Made by a program: the position numbers and the translations under genes. DNA of 64,000 nt from Benincasa hispida (Eukaryota; Streptophyta; Magnoliopsida; Cucurbitales; Cucurbitaceae): assembly GCF_009727055.1 (NCBI RefSeq), contig NC_052359.1, positions 61,118,830-61,182,829 on the forward strand. Reading direction: 5' to 3'. The notes beneath the pieces are model-generated. The model did not search any database. It had not been told where the DNA came from and saw only the letters and a list, made by a program, of their open reading frames with translations. Of the stretch, positions 12,105 through 24,336 are shown piece after piece; positions within the stretch are counted from its first letter, which is position 1; each line of letters opens with the position of its first letter.

Positions 12105-14245
12105 TGAAGGAACTCTTAAACAAGAGTATCCATGAGCGGATTTGGATCTTTCCTATTTCATTGTGACCGTACCACACACACATTCTCACAAACAGATATG
12201 CAATATAATACTAATTATAGGCATGTTGTAACAATTAAAATACAACAGATTGAATAAACGTACCAGTTGAAGAAAATCTTCACTCAAACTCAATCTAGCG
12301 AAAGCGACTCGTCTATAGTCCTAATCGCCCAACAGCACCACGATCGTGTACACGAACGGCAGCGCATGAACAAGCAGCAACTGGGGATAACACCACCACT
12401 CGAAGCCCTTGGTATTCCCGGAGTGAGAATCCAAAGAGTGGACTTTGATGGAATTGGTAGAGAGAGGAGGAATGGACGATCAAGTAGCACAAACGAGCAA
12501 GTGGGAGATAGTAGATGACTATCGTATAGTCGGGTGCTTATCGTTTAGGAAAAGGTACACGATTGTGTAGGTTTTACTAAGCGGTCGCCTAGTAAATAGT
12601 AAGCGATTGTTTAGATTGCTCAACGCGCTAAGCGATCGTTTAGAGAAGGTGAGCGATCGTTTAGAGAATACTGTCGATCGTTTAGTGTGCGGGTGTATGA
12701 TCGTTTAGGTGATGGCGCTTATCGTATAGGCTCTCAACTAAGCAATCGTGAAGTTTCTACCACCAATGAGCGAATTTTTCGAACGAAACTCTTTACAAAA
12801 TGAAACGAATTTTCATTTTATCTTCAGTTACAATAACCGAAATTGAATCTTCCCACTTATCGAACGATTCCGGAGAAATATATCGGACAATTATTCACAT
12901 AACCGCCTAATTAATTAATTAATATAATCATATTATATTTCTTAACCTATAGTTTGATATCACATATCTACTATAGATAAATTTCTCCTCTACTTGATAT
13001 AAATCATTTTATATTCTAATTTCCTAAAAAATAATGTATCTCATACAATTTAGTCTATTATATCATATATAATTAACTAGTTCAATTATATCATATATAA
13101 TCGAACTCCCTCTTATCAATTTGAACATTTCAAACTGACCCCAAAAATTGATTATCGACTTTTATCCAAGCTACGAAGAGGACTTTATGGACCTAATGGC
13201 TCGAAGCTCCAACAATACGTGAATAACTAACTAAACTCTTTTAGCCACGAGATCCACCATTCATTAACTGCCAGACATTCCACTAAAGACCAACAGCTGA
13301 ACTCTTCTTACCACAGATATATTTTTGTATCCATCGAATATAACCAATCATGAGTACGATGACTCTTCACAGATGCTCGTAAGTACAACTGGGCCAATGT
13401 ACCGTTTTCCTTTGTTAGTTACATCTCATTCCTTAAGTATCATTGATATCCCCTAATGAACAATACAATATAGTCCAACTATGTGTGAACACCTCTCAGG
13501 CCAAAGAAGAAGTGTGTGACGCCACATCCGTTCAAGCCCTGGAATCAGCCCTTAAGGAAGCTATCTATCTACTTGTCCCTGCTTCGGGGAAGGAGTGAAT
13601 TCCATCTTGTGTAGCTGAGTTCCCAGCTCCCAAATCAGACGAATTTCCTTAAAGTGGTATGTTTGAGTCGGCGACCTGGCTATTTTCATTACCCATGTAA
13701 TCAAAGAACGCCTCAATGGCAGGAGTTCCCAACTCACTCAGGATTGAGGTCATGTTACCTATGGTCATCCTAGTGAAGTGAAGTCTCTTGTCATTGAACG
13801 TGTTTATAACGAGACGTTAACACCTTGTGTTCAGGTCTTATTACATACTCTTTGTATATGGACCGCCCCCGCTCATATGTCCCCTACACGAATGATCAGA
13901 TCCGACCATCTGTGACAAGTCACAACACTTGTGACCATTCCACAAAGCGAGCCGCATCCGTAGCGTTACCAGGATAAGGTTTCCTCTTTTATCCATATTA
14001 CTACAGCCATTTTTGGTTATCACTTAAGACATGATCCATTGTATGTCACCACATATCATGTTTAAGTTACATATAGATAATTAGGGAATTTAGGTTTATT
14101 GGTTTATGTAAAGCAATTAAAATAAACAATTGAGCAAAATCAAGAAGTGAAGTAAAAATTATCATATATTATACATCACAAGCGTTCGTAAAACTGTTTC
14201 AACAAACTACAAGAACACAAGACTTTAGGGCATCAATTCCCAACA
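12105..14245 (-). mobile_element. Solo LTR of the A/B copia family inserted in RNase H
   Basis: A 2141-bp LTR starts TGAAGGAACTC and ends CCCAACA, with no polypurine tract, primer-binding site or coding region beside it. It is flanked by the perfect 5-bp duplication CTTGG. It is the same type as LTR1 and carries a GATCGTNTAG block (about 12475-12750). A solo LTR forms when the two LTRs of an inserted element recombine and the inside is lost. Confidence 0.93.
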
Positions 14246-14250
14246 CTTGG

Positions 14251-15691
14251 AGTTCGCCAGAGCACGATAGAGGGTGATGGCCTAGACATATCTAGACAAC
14301 TTTCAACTCTGTCAAAGAACTTCCTGAGCCAGACGACCTCTTTAGCAACTTTTACAAAGCCGTTACGTACTCGGACTCATCGTGAAGGTTGGCAATGCAC
14401 CCCTACTTAGTGCTCCGTCATACTACATCTCCTCCATTAAAAGTAAAAACTGACCCTAAAGTGGACTTCCGAGTGTCCTTATCAGTTTGGAAGTCAGAAT
14501 CCGTGTATCTAGTAAGGATCAAATCCCTAGACCCATAAACGAGCATGTAGTCCCTCTTCTCCGAAGATACTCGAGGATGTTCTTAACTGCGGTCCAGTGA
14601 CCCTGGCCTACGTTAGACTGATACCTACTGACTGTTCTCACAACATAGTAGATTTCTAGCTATTGCAGAGCATTGCATACATCAAACTGCCAAATGCATA
14701 TGAGACCTGTCTCATCTCCTCAACCTCTTGAGGTGTCTTAGGACACATGTCCTTAGACAAAGTGACTCTATGCCTGGATGGTAGTAGACTCCTTTTGGAG
14801 TCCTGCATTGAGTACTTGAGCAAGATCTTATCAATATATGATGTCTGAGACAACATTAGCACTTTGTTCTTATGATCCCAAAAGATCTATATACCTAGAA
14901 CAAACAAAGCCTCTTCCAAATCTTTCATTTAGAATTGGGTCGCTAGCCAGTTCTTAATTGCAGTCAGTAGATCTACATCATTCCTAATGAGTAGTATATC
15001 ATCTACATACAATATTAAGAAAACTATTGAACTGTTGACGATCTTCTTGTAAACACAAGGTTCATCAACGTTTTGGTCAAAGCCAAACAATTTGATCGCA
15101 GTATCAAACCGAATATTCCAAGATCGAGACGTCTATTTTAGTCCATAAATGGACCGATTCATTTTGCAAGCTTTTTGCTCTTGACCTTGGGCAATGAATC
15201 CTTCGGGTTGCACCATGTAAATGCTCTCCTCAAGATTGCCATTCAGAAAAGCCGTCTTGACATCCATTTGCCAGAACTCATAATTATAATAAGTGGCCAT
15301 GGACAGGAGGATGCGAATCGACTTTAACATGGCAACAGGTGAGAAATTTTCCTCATAGTTGACTCCCTCTATAATCCTATGCCACAAGTCGAGTCTTGAA
15401 GGTTTACACCTTCCCATCAACACCCCGTTTGCGATTGTAGATCCATTTACAACCTACAGGTCTTACCCCATCAGGCTGATCTATAAGATCCCATACTGAG
15501 TTGAAGTACATCAACTCCATCTCAAGATTCATGGCTTTGAACCATTCATCTCGGTCAACATCCTCCATTGCCTTTTGATAAAACAACGGATCCTCAACAT
15601 CACCATCATCCACCATAGCTAGGATTTTCGTGAAACCCAAATAGTCTTCAGACAGGTTCGTAACCCTCCCATTGCGTTGAGGTTCCCTCAA
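14251..15691 (-). pseudogene. Copia A reverse transcriptase and RNase H (RVT_2 type)
   Basis: Minus-strand copia RT in several frames. Visible in order are [56 protein letters not shown] and MNRSIYGLK. The catalytic LYVDDILL follows at about 15000-15025, then LSQTSYIDKILLKYSMQDS. Next comes an RNase H start with a KSTSG segment (about 14470). Frameshifts occur near 15420 and 15130, and stops in the palm-thumb region. The RT active-site Asp pair is kept, unlike in copy B. The RNase H is cut at 14246-14250 by the solo LTR. Confidence 0.88.
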
Positions 15692-16529
15692 CTCTTGAGG
15701 TGGAATCGACCTACCAGATGAATTATCATCAACAAGTTTTGCTGATAAAGTAGATCCTTCAATAACTCTTGTTGAAGTTTCAGTAGTTTCGTTGGAAAGT
15801 TCACGTAACAGACTTTACTACGTGGACTGTGCTTCCTGATATGATCCTTCTTCAGGAAAGTAGCATTCGTGGAAACAAACACCCTGTTTTTGGACGGATC
15901 ATAAAAATATCCCCTTTGTGTACCTTTAGGGTAGCCTACAAAGAGGCATAACTTCGGCCATGATTCCAACTTCTTGGGATTTGCCTCAAGTGCATGTGCT
16001 GGGCAACCTCATATGCGGAAGTGACGTAAACTAGCTTTATGTTCGTTCCATAACTCCAAAGGTGTTCTTGCAACACTTTTGAAAGGAACACAGTTGAATA
16101 TGTTTACCATAGTCTCCACTGCGAAACCCCAAAACGAGTCCCGTAAGAAAGCATAACTCATCATTGAACGAACCATTTCCAACAAGGTTCTGTTTCTCCT
16201 TTCCACTATGCCATTCTACTGAGGTGTACTCGATGCTAAGAGTTGGGAAACAATTCTATGTCCTATCAAATAGTCATGGAACTCAGAATCTAAAAACTCT
16301 CCACCTCGATTTGATTGAAGTGTTTAGTCCGTCTATCCAAAGCATTCTTAACTTCAGCCTTAAATACTTTGAACTTTTCAAAAGATTCAGACTTTCGTTG
16401 CATCAGATAAACATACCCATATCTAGAGTAATCATCAGTAAAACTGATAAAGTAGTCATTGCCTCCTCGAGCTCGCACATTCATAGGACCGCAAATGTCA
16501 GGATGTACTAATTTTAGAGGCTCTTTGGC
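15692..16529 (-). pseudogene. Copia A integrase core and C-terminal region
   Basis: Contains MNVRARGGNDYFISFTDDYS with SRYGYVYLMQRKSESFEKF (16484-16290), then VERRNRTLLEMVRSMMSYAF (16206 leftward) and KLCLFVGYPKGTQRGYF, the usual copia integrase order. A one-base deletion in an A run near 16320 shifts the frame. The second catalytic Asp of the DDE triad is Asn: the canonical SDRGGE is SNRGGE at about 16300-16314, and copy B has the same change. A stop (PQ*NG) precedes the Glu-bearing VERRN motif. It is non-functional as read. Confidence 0.87.
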
Positions 16530-17039
16530 TCAATAACCTTTTCCAGTAAAAGGCCTTTTAGTCATCTTACCCTCGAGGCAAGATTCACACATTGGTAAAG
16601 AATTTTCTTCTAACTCGCTTAGAAGGCCATTCTTCACCAATCTCTCAATCCTATTGAGATTGATGTGCCCTAATCGAAGGTGCCAAAGTTGGGCATTTTC
16701 TTTTGGAGAAACTCGTTGATGTTTAGATTGAGTTATGATAGATTTAAATATCTCTATGTTATGGAGGAAACTTAAGGTTAATGGTCTTAGAACATACAAG
16801 TTATTTTCCAGTTTAGCTATACAAATATCAACACCATCCTTATGAATAAACACTTTATTCAATTTAAAAGAAAGAGTGTATTTGCATTGTAACAGACACT
16901 TTACAGAAATAAGGTTCCTTTTTAGTTCAGAAACTACAAAGACATCTTTTAATACAAGAAACCTATTCTTTAAAGTTAATTGGATGCCTCCCACTGCCAC
17001 AGCTGAGACGACATGCCCGGTGCCTACTCGCAACGTCAT
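16530..17039 (-). pseudogene. Copia A protease C-terminal part and GAG-pre-integrase domain
   Basis: A 169-codon open stretch. The first part (ISVKCLLQCKYTLSF) is the end of the copia protease. The second part has LWHLRLGHINLNRIERLVK and then LPMCESCLEGKMTKRPF, giving the H..H..C..C pattern of the GAG-pre-integrase zinc domain, with all four ligands present. It is open but flanked by stops at both ends. Confidence 0.88.
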
Positions 17040-17054
17040 CTCACTAGCCTCCAG

Positions 17055-18077
17055 CTATCGCCAGGATCTAATCCCCTGCAAAGAAGAACAAACATGATTA
17101 ATGGTGCCCGAATCAATTATCCAGGCAGAATCATCATTCTCCACTAAACAAGTTTCTAACACAAGTAAATCACATTTACCTTTGTCTGTCTTGGCCTTCG
17201 ACCTGGCCGCCTTCCTTTCCTTCAGATAGCAAGGACAATTCCTCTTCCAGTGTTCGTCCTGGTTGTAATGGAAACATTTTTCTTTTTCAACCAGTGGTGG
17301 ATGCTTCTTCTGGGCAACAGATGGAGGGTTAGCATGCACTTTCCTTTTCCCTTTACCACCTTTCTTCTTATTCCCCTTTCCAGGGTTAGAAGTTGAAGGT
17401 GCAGATTTCATTCCTGAGGTCGAACCTCGATGGAACTTTTTAGAAGACGAGACAACATTTGCCTCACCTCCCTTTTTCTCCTTACTTATCAGCACGGATT
17501 GGTAAATCTGCAACTCGTTGAGGAGAGTAGTAAGGGTATAGTCCACTTTGTTAAGAATCGTATTGCTAACAAAGTGGAGAAAGCTCTCCGACAATGAATA
17601 CAGGATAATGCTAACTTGACTACCCTCATCGATTTTAGACCCATTCATCTCTGTCACGTTAAAGGGGACCATCATATTCAGCACGTGTTCACAAATAGAG
17701 GTGTCTTCCTCCATTTTGGAGCTGAAGATATGCTTCAAAGCCTCGTGCTTGAGCTGTCTAGACGGCTGTCTGAAAATTCCCCATAGGAACTCCATGATCT
17801 CACATGTTGAAAACATGGGCTCACGGTTCTTGGCCAACACATCACTAAGACTGGCCAAGATATAGGCTCGGGCCTTCTCGTTTTCACGTGTTCAATGCTC
17901 ATACGCCCCTCGAGCATTTCGAGTAGTGTCTTGAGGTGGAATAGGAGGACAGTCCTCCATAAGGAAAAACTTCAAATCCTCGATGATGAGTATCGTCATG
18001 AGCATATATTTCCAACTCGAATAGTTTTGGCCATTCAGTTTTTTGATGCTAAGTAAACTGATAGTGGCTGTAGCCAT
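17055..18077 (-). pseudogene. Copia A gag and protease active site
   Basis: Starts at ATG 18077-18075 (MATATISLLSIKKLNGQNYS), the standard copia gag start with NGxNYSSWK. A stop near 17895 breaks it. The rest is open for 267 codons: gag body (FRQPSRQLKHEALK), basic linker (KGNKKKGGKGKRKV), zinc knuckle and protease start. The knuckle reads CFHYNQDEHWKRNC; the second Cys of CX2CX4HX4C is Tyr, so zinc binding should fail. The protease motif WIIDSGTINHVCSS keeps its catalytic Asp. Gag would form the particle and package RNA; this copy cannot. Confidence 0.88.
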
Positions 18078-20090
18078 TTAAAACTGTTGCTGAAAAACGA
18101 ATAAACTTTTATAAGACTTTGCAAAACCACATTTTTAACCAATTAGTTTTAGCAAAACAGTTTCCAAATACCCTAAGTGATAAGACTTCTATTTTGCAAT
18201 GATGCCCCAGCGAGGCAGAACAAACATCACCAGTGGGATGATCATATGTCTCTTCACTAGGATGAGACATTCTCGACCATTAGGCAGAACCGACTCTTGG
18301 AACTGAACCTTACCGCCACCATTTGTTCGGTCCAGAACTGTTAACCTTTAACAATTCCAAATAAGTGTAACCCTTCGTTTTCGGCCTCAGAGTCCCGCCC
18401 TAATGCACCCATCGTAGGGAAAAAGCAGATTAGGATAAGTGACCAAGTAACCTTATCCTATACAGGAGATCAAATAAAGAAACGCGCAAAATAGCCATCC
18501 TATAGGGAAGACTCTCAGGGTGCCTCGAGGTGATGCGCAGAAACTTTATTTAATCCAACGAGAGAGATCGTGGGATATGCTGTCGCACTTCTTACTCCCA
18601 CTTACTATGAACATTCTCTCCATCCACCTTGATATTGACCTACTCAAACACCATCCTTTAAGAAGACACTCCTAGGGTGTCACGAGGTCGAGGATAGATC
18701 TCACGGTGTGGACAATAATGAAGAAACACGAAAGATTTAAATGAAGCATCATATGCCCCAAGTACCTCCCACTGAATGTTCTACCTAGGGGTTCATTAAC
18801 CTAGATAATCTAGCTACTAATTATAATCTAAGTCATTTATTAAGTCTGCTAAAAAATAACTTTTTCCTTTGAAATAAAACAAGTTCAAATAGTCACATTA
18901 AACTCTTTAATGAACTGTCCTTAACTTACACGCATGTTGTAATCTATCTAATTCACCTTTCCAGATAGGTTCCCTAGTAGGGGTGTTCCATTGCCGTCAC
19001 CTTAAATACCCCAGCCTAGACAGAATCCACCTGGTCCCTTATAGATAGATTTGTTATACTTTAACATTTTATTATTGATTTTAGTTCTAATTTAATTTTA
19101 TAACCTTTATAAAAGAAACAACTAAAACGTACATTGCCACATAACGAGGTATTTATAACGCTTATAAATATAACACTTAATAAATAATGCATACATAAAT
19201 ATAACTCTTATATTATATGATGCATGAGCATGCACTTACGTAATCTAAATCATACTTGTAAATCATAACACTTATAATAAAAAGAAGATGCATGACCAAT
19301 GCATAACCTAAGGTGGGATTTATCTATATGTGCATACCATATGACATAAAAAACCATACATCGCATGTATAAAACCATAGATTAATGGATTGGGATGAAC
19401 CAACACAAAACTGGAATGAAAATTCTATCAATTACATTATTCCACCGAGCAAACCGGTTCACAAGCGAACCGGGTTATGAACCGTCGAGCAAAGCTCCAT
19501 CGTTTAGTAAGTGCCTCTAGGTAAACAATCGTGTAACACACACTAGACGATAGAACAAAAGTAAACGATTGCATAGACGACAACGAGGCCGTGAAGCCTG
19601 ATCGTCTAGATGATCGCTTGACACGCGAAAGGTAACAATTTACCACGCATTTATTGCATGATCATACAGTCAGTAACTAAGTGATAAGGCTTGTTAAGCT
19701 ATACGTTCGTCTAGTGCGCGCGCGCGTTAAACGACACCCGGGCATCCGATACTCAGCGATCGTCTACCCCATCGTGTACGACTCGACAACGTTTGATCGT
19801 TTTCTTCCTCAAAGAACAATAACCCTTGCTCCGAGCTTCATCACGAATGACTCAAGACACAAATTAAATTTGAATTACAGATTCGATAGCAATTAATTGT
19901 GCTAAAAAATGTAGGGGCCTTTACAATTACATGGAGAATTTAACAAACCGAGGCTACATCCAAGAAAACTCCACTAATCCACACATCCACGAACGAATTA
20001 ACAATTAAAACAGAGAGTAAACATGCTGCACCCACCGAGAATGTAAATGCAATTCTTTTGCAATAATGAAATAGAATATCAGAAACCTGG
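18078..20090 (-). other. Long untranslated leader of copia A
   Basis: About 2 kb between the gag ATG and the primer-binding site, with no reading frame worth calling. It shares patches with the leader of element C (about 18530-18730 with 20620-20830, including GATCTCACGGTGTG) and with the leader of B (19139-20090 with 56345-57607). It contains a GATCGTNTAG block at about 19485-19810. The length is unusual but conserved among the three, so it is a property of the families. Confidence 0.75.
19485..19810. repeat. GATCG-type degenerate motif block, leader of A
   Basis: About ten matches to ATCGTNTAG or ATCGCNTAG, irregularly spaced (roughly 15-40 bp), mostly in one orientation. Examples are CATCGTTTAG, TGATCGTCTAG and GCGATCGTCTA. 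Confidence 0.75.
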
Positions 20091-20105
20091 TGCTTTGATA
20101 CCAAT
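20091..20105 (-). other. Primer-binding site of copia A
   Basis: The minus strand reads TTGGTATCAAAGCA next to LTR2. It has one mismatch from the initiator tRNA-Met site TGGTATCAGAGC. Confidence 0.8.
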
Positions 20106-20596
20106 TGAAGGAACTCTTATACAAGAGTACCTATGAGCGGAAGCAGATCTTTCCAATTCATTATGACAAAATTTCCACATATACATTCAAACATACAGAT
20201 ATGCATTCACAATGCTAAATTACTTGCTTAGAGAATCAATAAATAAGAGACCGAGAGACCATACTGGTTGAAGATTTTTTCTTCACAGCAAATCTCCTTT
20301 CGCTAGAACGACAAGCTATCATTCAGCAACACCCAATCGTCTACCACAAACAGTCTCCACACGAACAGAAGGAAACGAGGACGACACCACCACTCGGAGC
20401 CCTCAGTATTCTCGGAGTGAGAATCCAAAGGGTGGGCTTTGTTCGGATTTGGTAGAGGGGAGAAGGAAGAGAGATCGTATACAACGATCAAGCAAGTGGG
20501 AGAAAGGCTCATCTATCGTATAGAAAAAAATGCTTGATCGTTTAGGTGAAGTATACGATCGTGTAGGAAAAAGTAAGCGATCGTCTATACGATCGT
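20106..20596 (-). repeat. LTR2, first piece (5' LTR of A; also the LTR before B)
   Basis: Starts TGAAGGAACTC and follows LTR1 closely to ACGATCGT, where sequence C begins. It continues at 24337 (GATGACACACTTCAACAC), matching LTR1 from about 10343. About 130 bp of the LTR are missing at the junction. Confidence 0.88.
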
Positions 20597-21769
20597 CAAA
20601 CTAGTGCCACATAAAAATGATAGTAGGCGCAACATAAGAATCTCACGGTTCAAACTAATGGAGGAGACCGTAGGACAATGTTGACACATTTCCTTCACCC
20701 ATTTACTGTGAACTACCTCCCCCATTCACCTTGTTATTGACCCATGCAAACACTTTCCGTATGGAGCAGTCGAGGTAAAATCGACACGAAGCCGAGCATG
20801 GATCTCACGGTGTGAACTCTTGAGGATGCGAGAGCTAATAACTATATATCAAATATATTGTTGATCTTCCATTGAAATGTTCTAAATGTTTGGGTATTTT
20901 ACTTAGGCATGACGGATAATTTCATACAACCTAAATCTAAATGGTTTATCCAAGTATAACTCTTATAATTGGATTTAACCTACAATGTCTAAGTGATAAA
21001 TCATTTTATTACCTCACATCGCTCACGCAAGCTCATAAAATACGTTAACAACGCTCAATAGTTCGATCATAATCCCCAAGTAGGAGGTGTTCGGCAAACT
21101 ATTTAAGTACCCCTAGCCTTAGACAGGTTTATGAACCGATATGAGTTTGTAACCGTATTTTATAAAGTAACAATCTATTTTAACGTCTAAAACTAGTTGT
21201 AACCTAAGTGAGCATGCAATTATTCTTTGTTATGGATTTTAAATGTCTAACCAATTTTATAACAACTTACAAAATTTTAGACATACTTAACATCCACAAC
21301 ATTCAACAAAGATGTCTAATATAACCATTATTTTAAACATAGCCCTAACATGCATACTATATATTATAACAATTATAACATACTTTCATAGCATGTAACA
21401 TGCTTCCTACGGTGGTTTTAAATCTACATGGCATACTGTATGCATATACATGAGTTATTTAATTATTACATACATCACATGCATAAGCAATCAAATACTA
21501 GCTGATATGGTTTTTGTTTTGGCATAAACAAACAAACAGATGCCTAACTATTACAAATAGCTTTAAAACTATCTTTGAACCGCTCGAACCGCTCCAAACC
21601 AAACCAAGCACCTTGAACCGAACTAGCCAAAAAACCCTTTGAGGATGAACCGGATTGGACCTTGAGGAATTCGATCGAATCGACTACTCTCAGTCCAACC
21701 TTAAAGTCTTGCTAAAGCTGATTGTGTAGCACTGAAGGCAATCTTCTAACACCATCGCTTGTTGGTTAG

Positions 21770-22340
21770 AAGAGGTACACGATCGCTTAATGTCTTCTAT
21801 CTATCGCATAGTGCAATCGCTTAGCTCTTGGGTAGAACTAAACGATCGCTTAACACCATCGCCTAGCGCTTCATGTCATCGTTTAGTGTTCGCTGCAGCT
21901 AAACGATCGCTTAGCTCAATTGTATAGAACATCATCGCGTCTTTCAGCACCGTAGCTAAATGATCGTTTTGTTCCATCGCATAGAAACTTTAACGCATCG
22001 CTTAGNCTTTAACGCATCGCTTAGCACCGCATCTACACGATCGCTCGACGTTGCATCTAGACAACCGCTTAGCACTTCATTGCATCACTTAGCGCGCGTC
22101 GTAATTACATGATCATGTAGTGCCATCGTATAGCAAATCTAACGTATCATTTAGTTCCCACGCAAAAGCTAAACGATCGCGTAGTGCCATCGTATAGCAT
22201 TTGAACGCATCGTTTAGCTCCCGCAGGTACACGATCGCTTAGAATTCAACATCACAACAACCAGCGCCCATTGCTATACGATCATCTAGCTTTTCTTCAC
22301 ATCGTGTAACGCCTGGAACTAGACGATCGCTTAGCACTTG
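21770..22340. repeat. Dense GATCG-type degenerate motif block, leader of C
   Basis: More than twenty matches to an ACGATCGCTTAG or CATCGTNTAG core over about 570 bp, almost all in the same orientation. The spacers are variable (about 10-35 bp) and dissimilar. CGATCG is itself a palindrome. There is no regular unit length, so it is not a simple tandem array. Confidence 0.85.
22006..22006. other. Single n flanked by an 18-bp direct repeat
   Basis: CTTTAACGCATCGCTTAG occurs at 21988-22005 and again at 22007-22024, on either side of one n. This looks like an unmerged contig overlap. Confidence 0.85.
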
Positions 22341-22632
22341 AACCTCAACAATGATTTTGAGCAGAAGCTGAAAAACTGGAACAGCAGTTCGGCCTCCTTC
22401 ACTTATTTCTTCAATTACATCCTAATTTCAACTCTAATGACTCCAAATAAATTACAGACTCTTGCTAACACATATAAGCTCATGAAACAAGAGCCAATTA
22501 TAAATTTAATTGAGAAATTAAAGAGAATTAAAATGCCAAATCTCAGAAAACTATATTAGTGTATCGGTTTCATATATCTCATGAAAAATACCCACCACAT
22601 CAAAATTAAACTAAATTGAATGCTTATATGAT

Positions 22633-22646
22633 GCTCTGATACCAAT
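22633..22646 (-). other. Primer-binding site of copia C
   Basis: The minus strand reads ATTGGTATCAGAGC, a perfect initiator tRNA-Met type site next to the C LTR. Confidence 0.85.
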
Positions 22647-24336
22647 TGTTAGAATAAGATAACATGCAGTGGAACTATCAAGGATCCATAAGCATTCAAA
22701 TTCACTAATTTTGCTAGAAACTAGAGCATGCTCATCTAAATAAGAGGGTTTTAGATCATACCTTTGTAGAACTCTTCAAGATCTTGATCAAACAGCAACA
22801 ATCTTCACCAAAGATCACCGTGAACCACCTCAAGATCTTCCCCACTATCTTCTTGGAGCTTTAGATTGAGTTGTGGGACTCAAGAATAGCTTGAAGCAAT
22901 GTAAAATAGAGAAAAGCTCACAGCAGCACACTTCCGAAGAACCCTTTATTCCAGCTGAAATTTTCTCTCAAAATTTCTGTGTAATGCATGTCCTCAAATC
23001 ACTCCATTCTTCTTTATTTATTGCAGATGAACATGTAAAGAAGAGATATGCATAGTTTGCAGCTCATGCTTGGAGTTAAATGAAGAAGATGATAATGGAA
23101 AATCTCACATTTCAATTTTGTGCATGTAATCTAATTTTCCAGTTTTTCTTTAAAATCAAAATTTGATTTCAAAATTCATTTTGATTTTTAAAACAGAAAA
23201 ATAATTCTATAAAATTAATTTCATAAATTAATTTAATATCAAATATTAAATTAATTTTTGCATAATAATTATCTTCATATTAATTTCTCAAGTTACTCTA
23301 AAGCTTAACCATTTACGAGCTAGTAGGGGGACCTTGCGGACCTACTGATCATGGGCTCCAACGATTCAAGATTAATCGGCTAAACTCATTAGACTGATCT
23401 AACCCCCATTGTTAACTAATGGGACACTTCACTATAGACCACAGTTGAACTCTCCTCACTATAGATATATTATGTCCACTTTATAACCATAATTAGTAAG
23501 TCAATCCTTCATAGGTTGTTCGTAATCACAGCTAGGTCAAAATTACCGTTTTACTCTCGTGAATACATCTTGTTCCTTAAGTTTCTACCGACCCTTTAAT
23601 GAATAATTCTGATTCATAATCTCTAAAAACCAAATTCTCTCTCTATCATGAGAAGGCGGGGCCCCGCTTGTTCAAGACCTAGAATCATACTTAAGAGAAC
23701 AACCTATCTGCTATCCCTAAATCGAGTAGGAGTGAATTCCATCTTGCAAGGCTATGTCCCCAACTATTCATCTGGTCTTATCCCCAAAATGGGAAGCTGA
23801 TTGAGTAGTGCTGTTGTACTACTCTCACAGTTTGCAGATCAAAGGATAATCCCGAATAAACAGGAGTTCATAGTTAGCTCAGGATTAAAATCGAGTTAAC
23901 CTAGGTTATATGATAAATGAAATAGTCAGTTTTATCAGTAAAAGGTCGTTATAAAGAAGAGTGACTATTTTCGTGGTCTAGTCTATATGAAAACTCATTG
24001 CATAGGATGCTCCTACTCACATGTCTCAACATGAACAATTTGTGGATCACATCGTTTGTAGCACTTTACAACTTCTTGTAACAACTACAGAGTGGGTCAC
24101 ATCCAATAGTGTTACCAGGATGAGATACCCAATTTCATCCATATACTTATTAGACCACTTAGGCTATATTCTGTCAACTTGATTCTGTTTATGTTACTAC
24201 ATAAAGTTACAGTATTCAGACTATAGCTAAGGATATGTTTATTGGATTTTCATAATAAGATGCAAAATCAACAAGTCATTATTATTGATAAATAAAATGT
24301 TTCACATGAACTGCGAGTTCTAGGACATTCCCAACA
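22647..24336 (-). repeat. 5' LTR of copia element C
   Basis: 1690 bp from TGTTAGAATAAG to CATTCCCAACA (TG..CA), next to a primer-binding site on its left. It is a different family from LTR1-3. A related LTR in opposite orientation occurs as G (25657-25758 and 46517-48341). No reading frame of note. Confidence 0.88.

Larger units (their letters stand above)
20597..22632 (-). mobile_element. Truncated copia element C: leader region only
   Basis: This runs from the break in LTR2 to a primer-binding site and LTR at 22633-24336. It has no gag or pol; it is the long leader of a copia element whose body and 3' LTR are lost. The part 20620-20830 resembles the leader of A at 18530-18730. The right half holds a dense GATCG-type motif block. 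One n lies at 22006. Confidence 0.75.

Noticed and set aside
20091..20105. tRNA-Met gene fragments at the GCTCTGATACCAATTG-like sites
   Set aside because: Only the 12-15 bases complementary to the tRNA 3' end are present and they sit at LTR edges, so they are primer-binding sites.
21770..22340. CRISPR-like array suggested by repeated GATCG motifs
   Set aside because: The repeats are short and degenerate, spacing is irregular, and the context is a plant retrotransposon leader. CRISPR arrays have long, near-identical repeats and even spacers.
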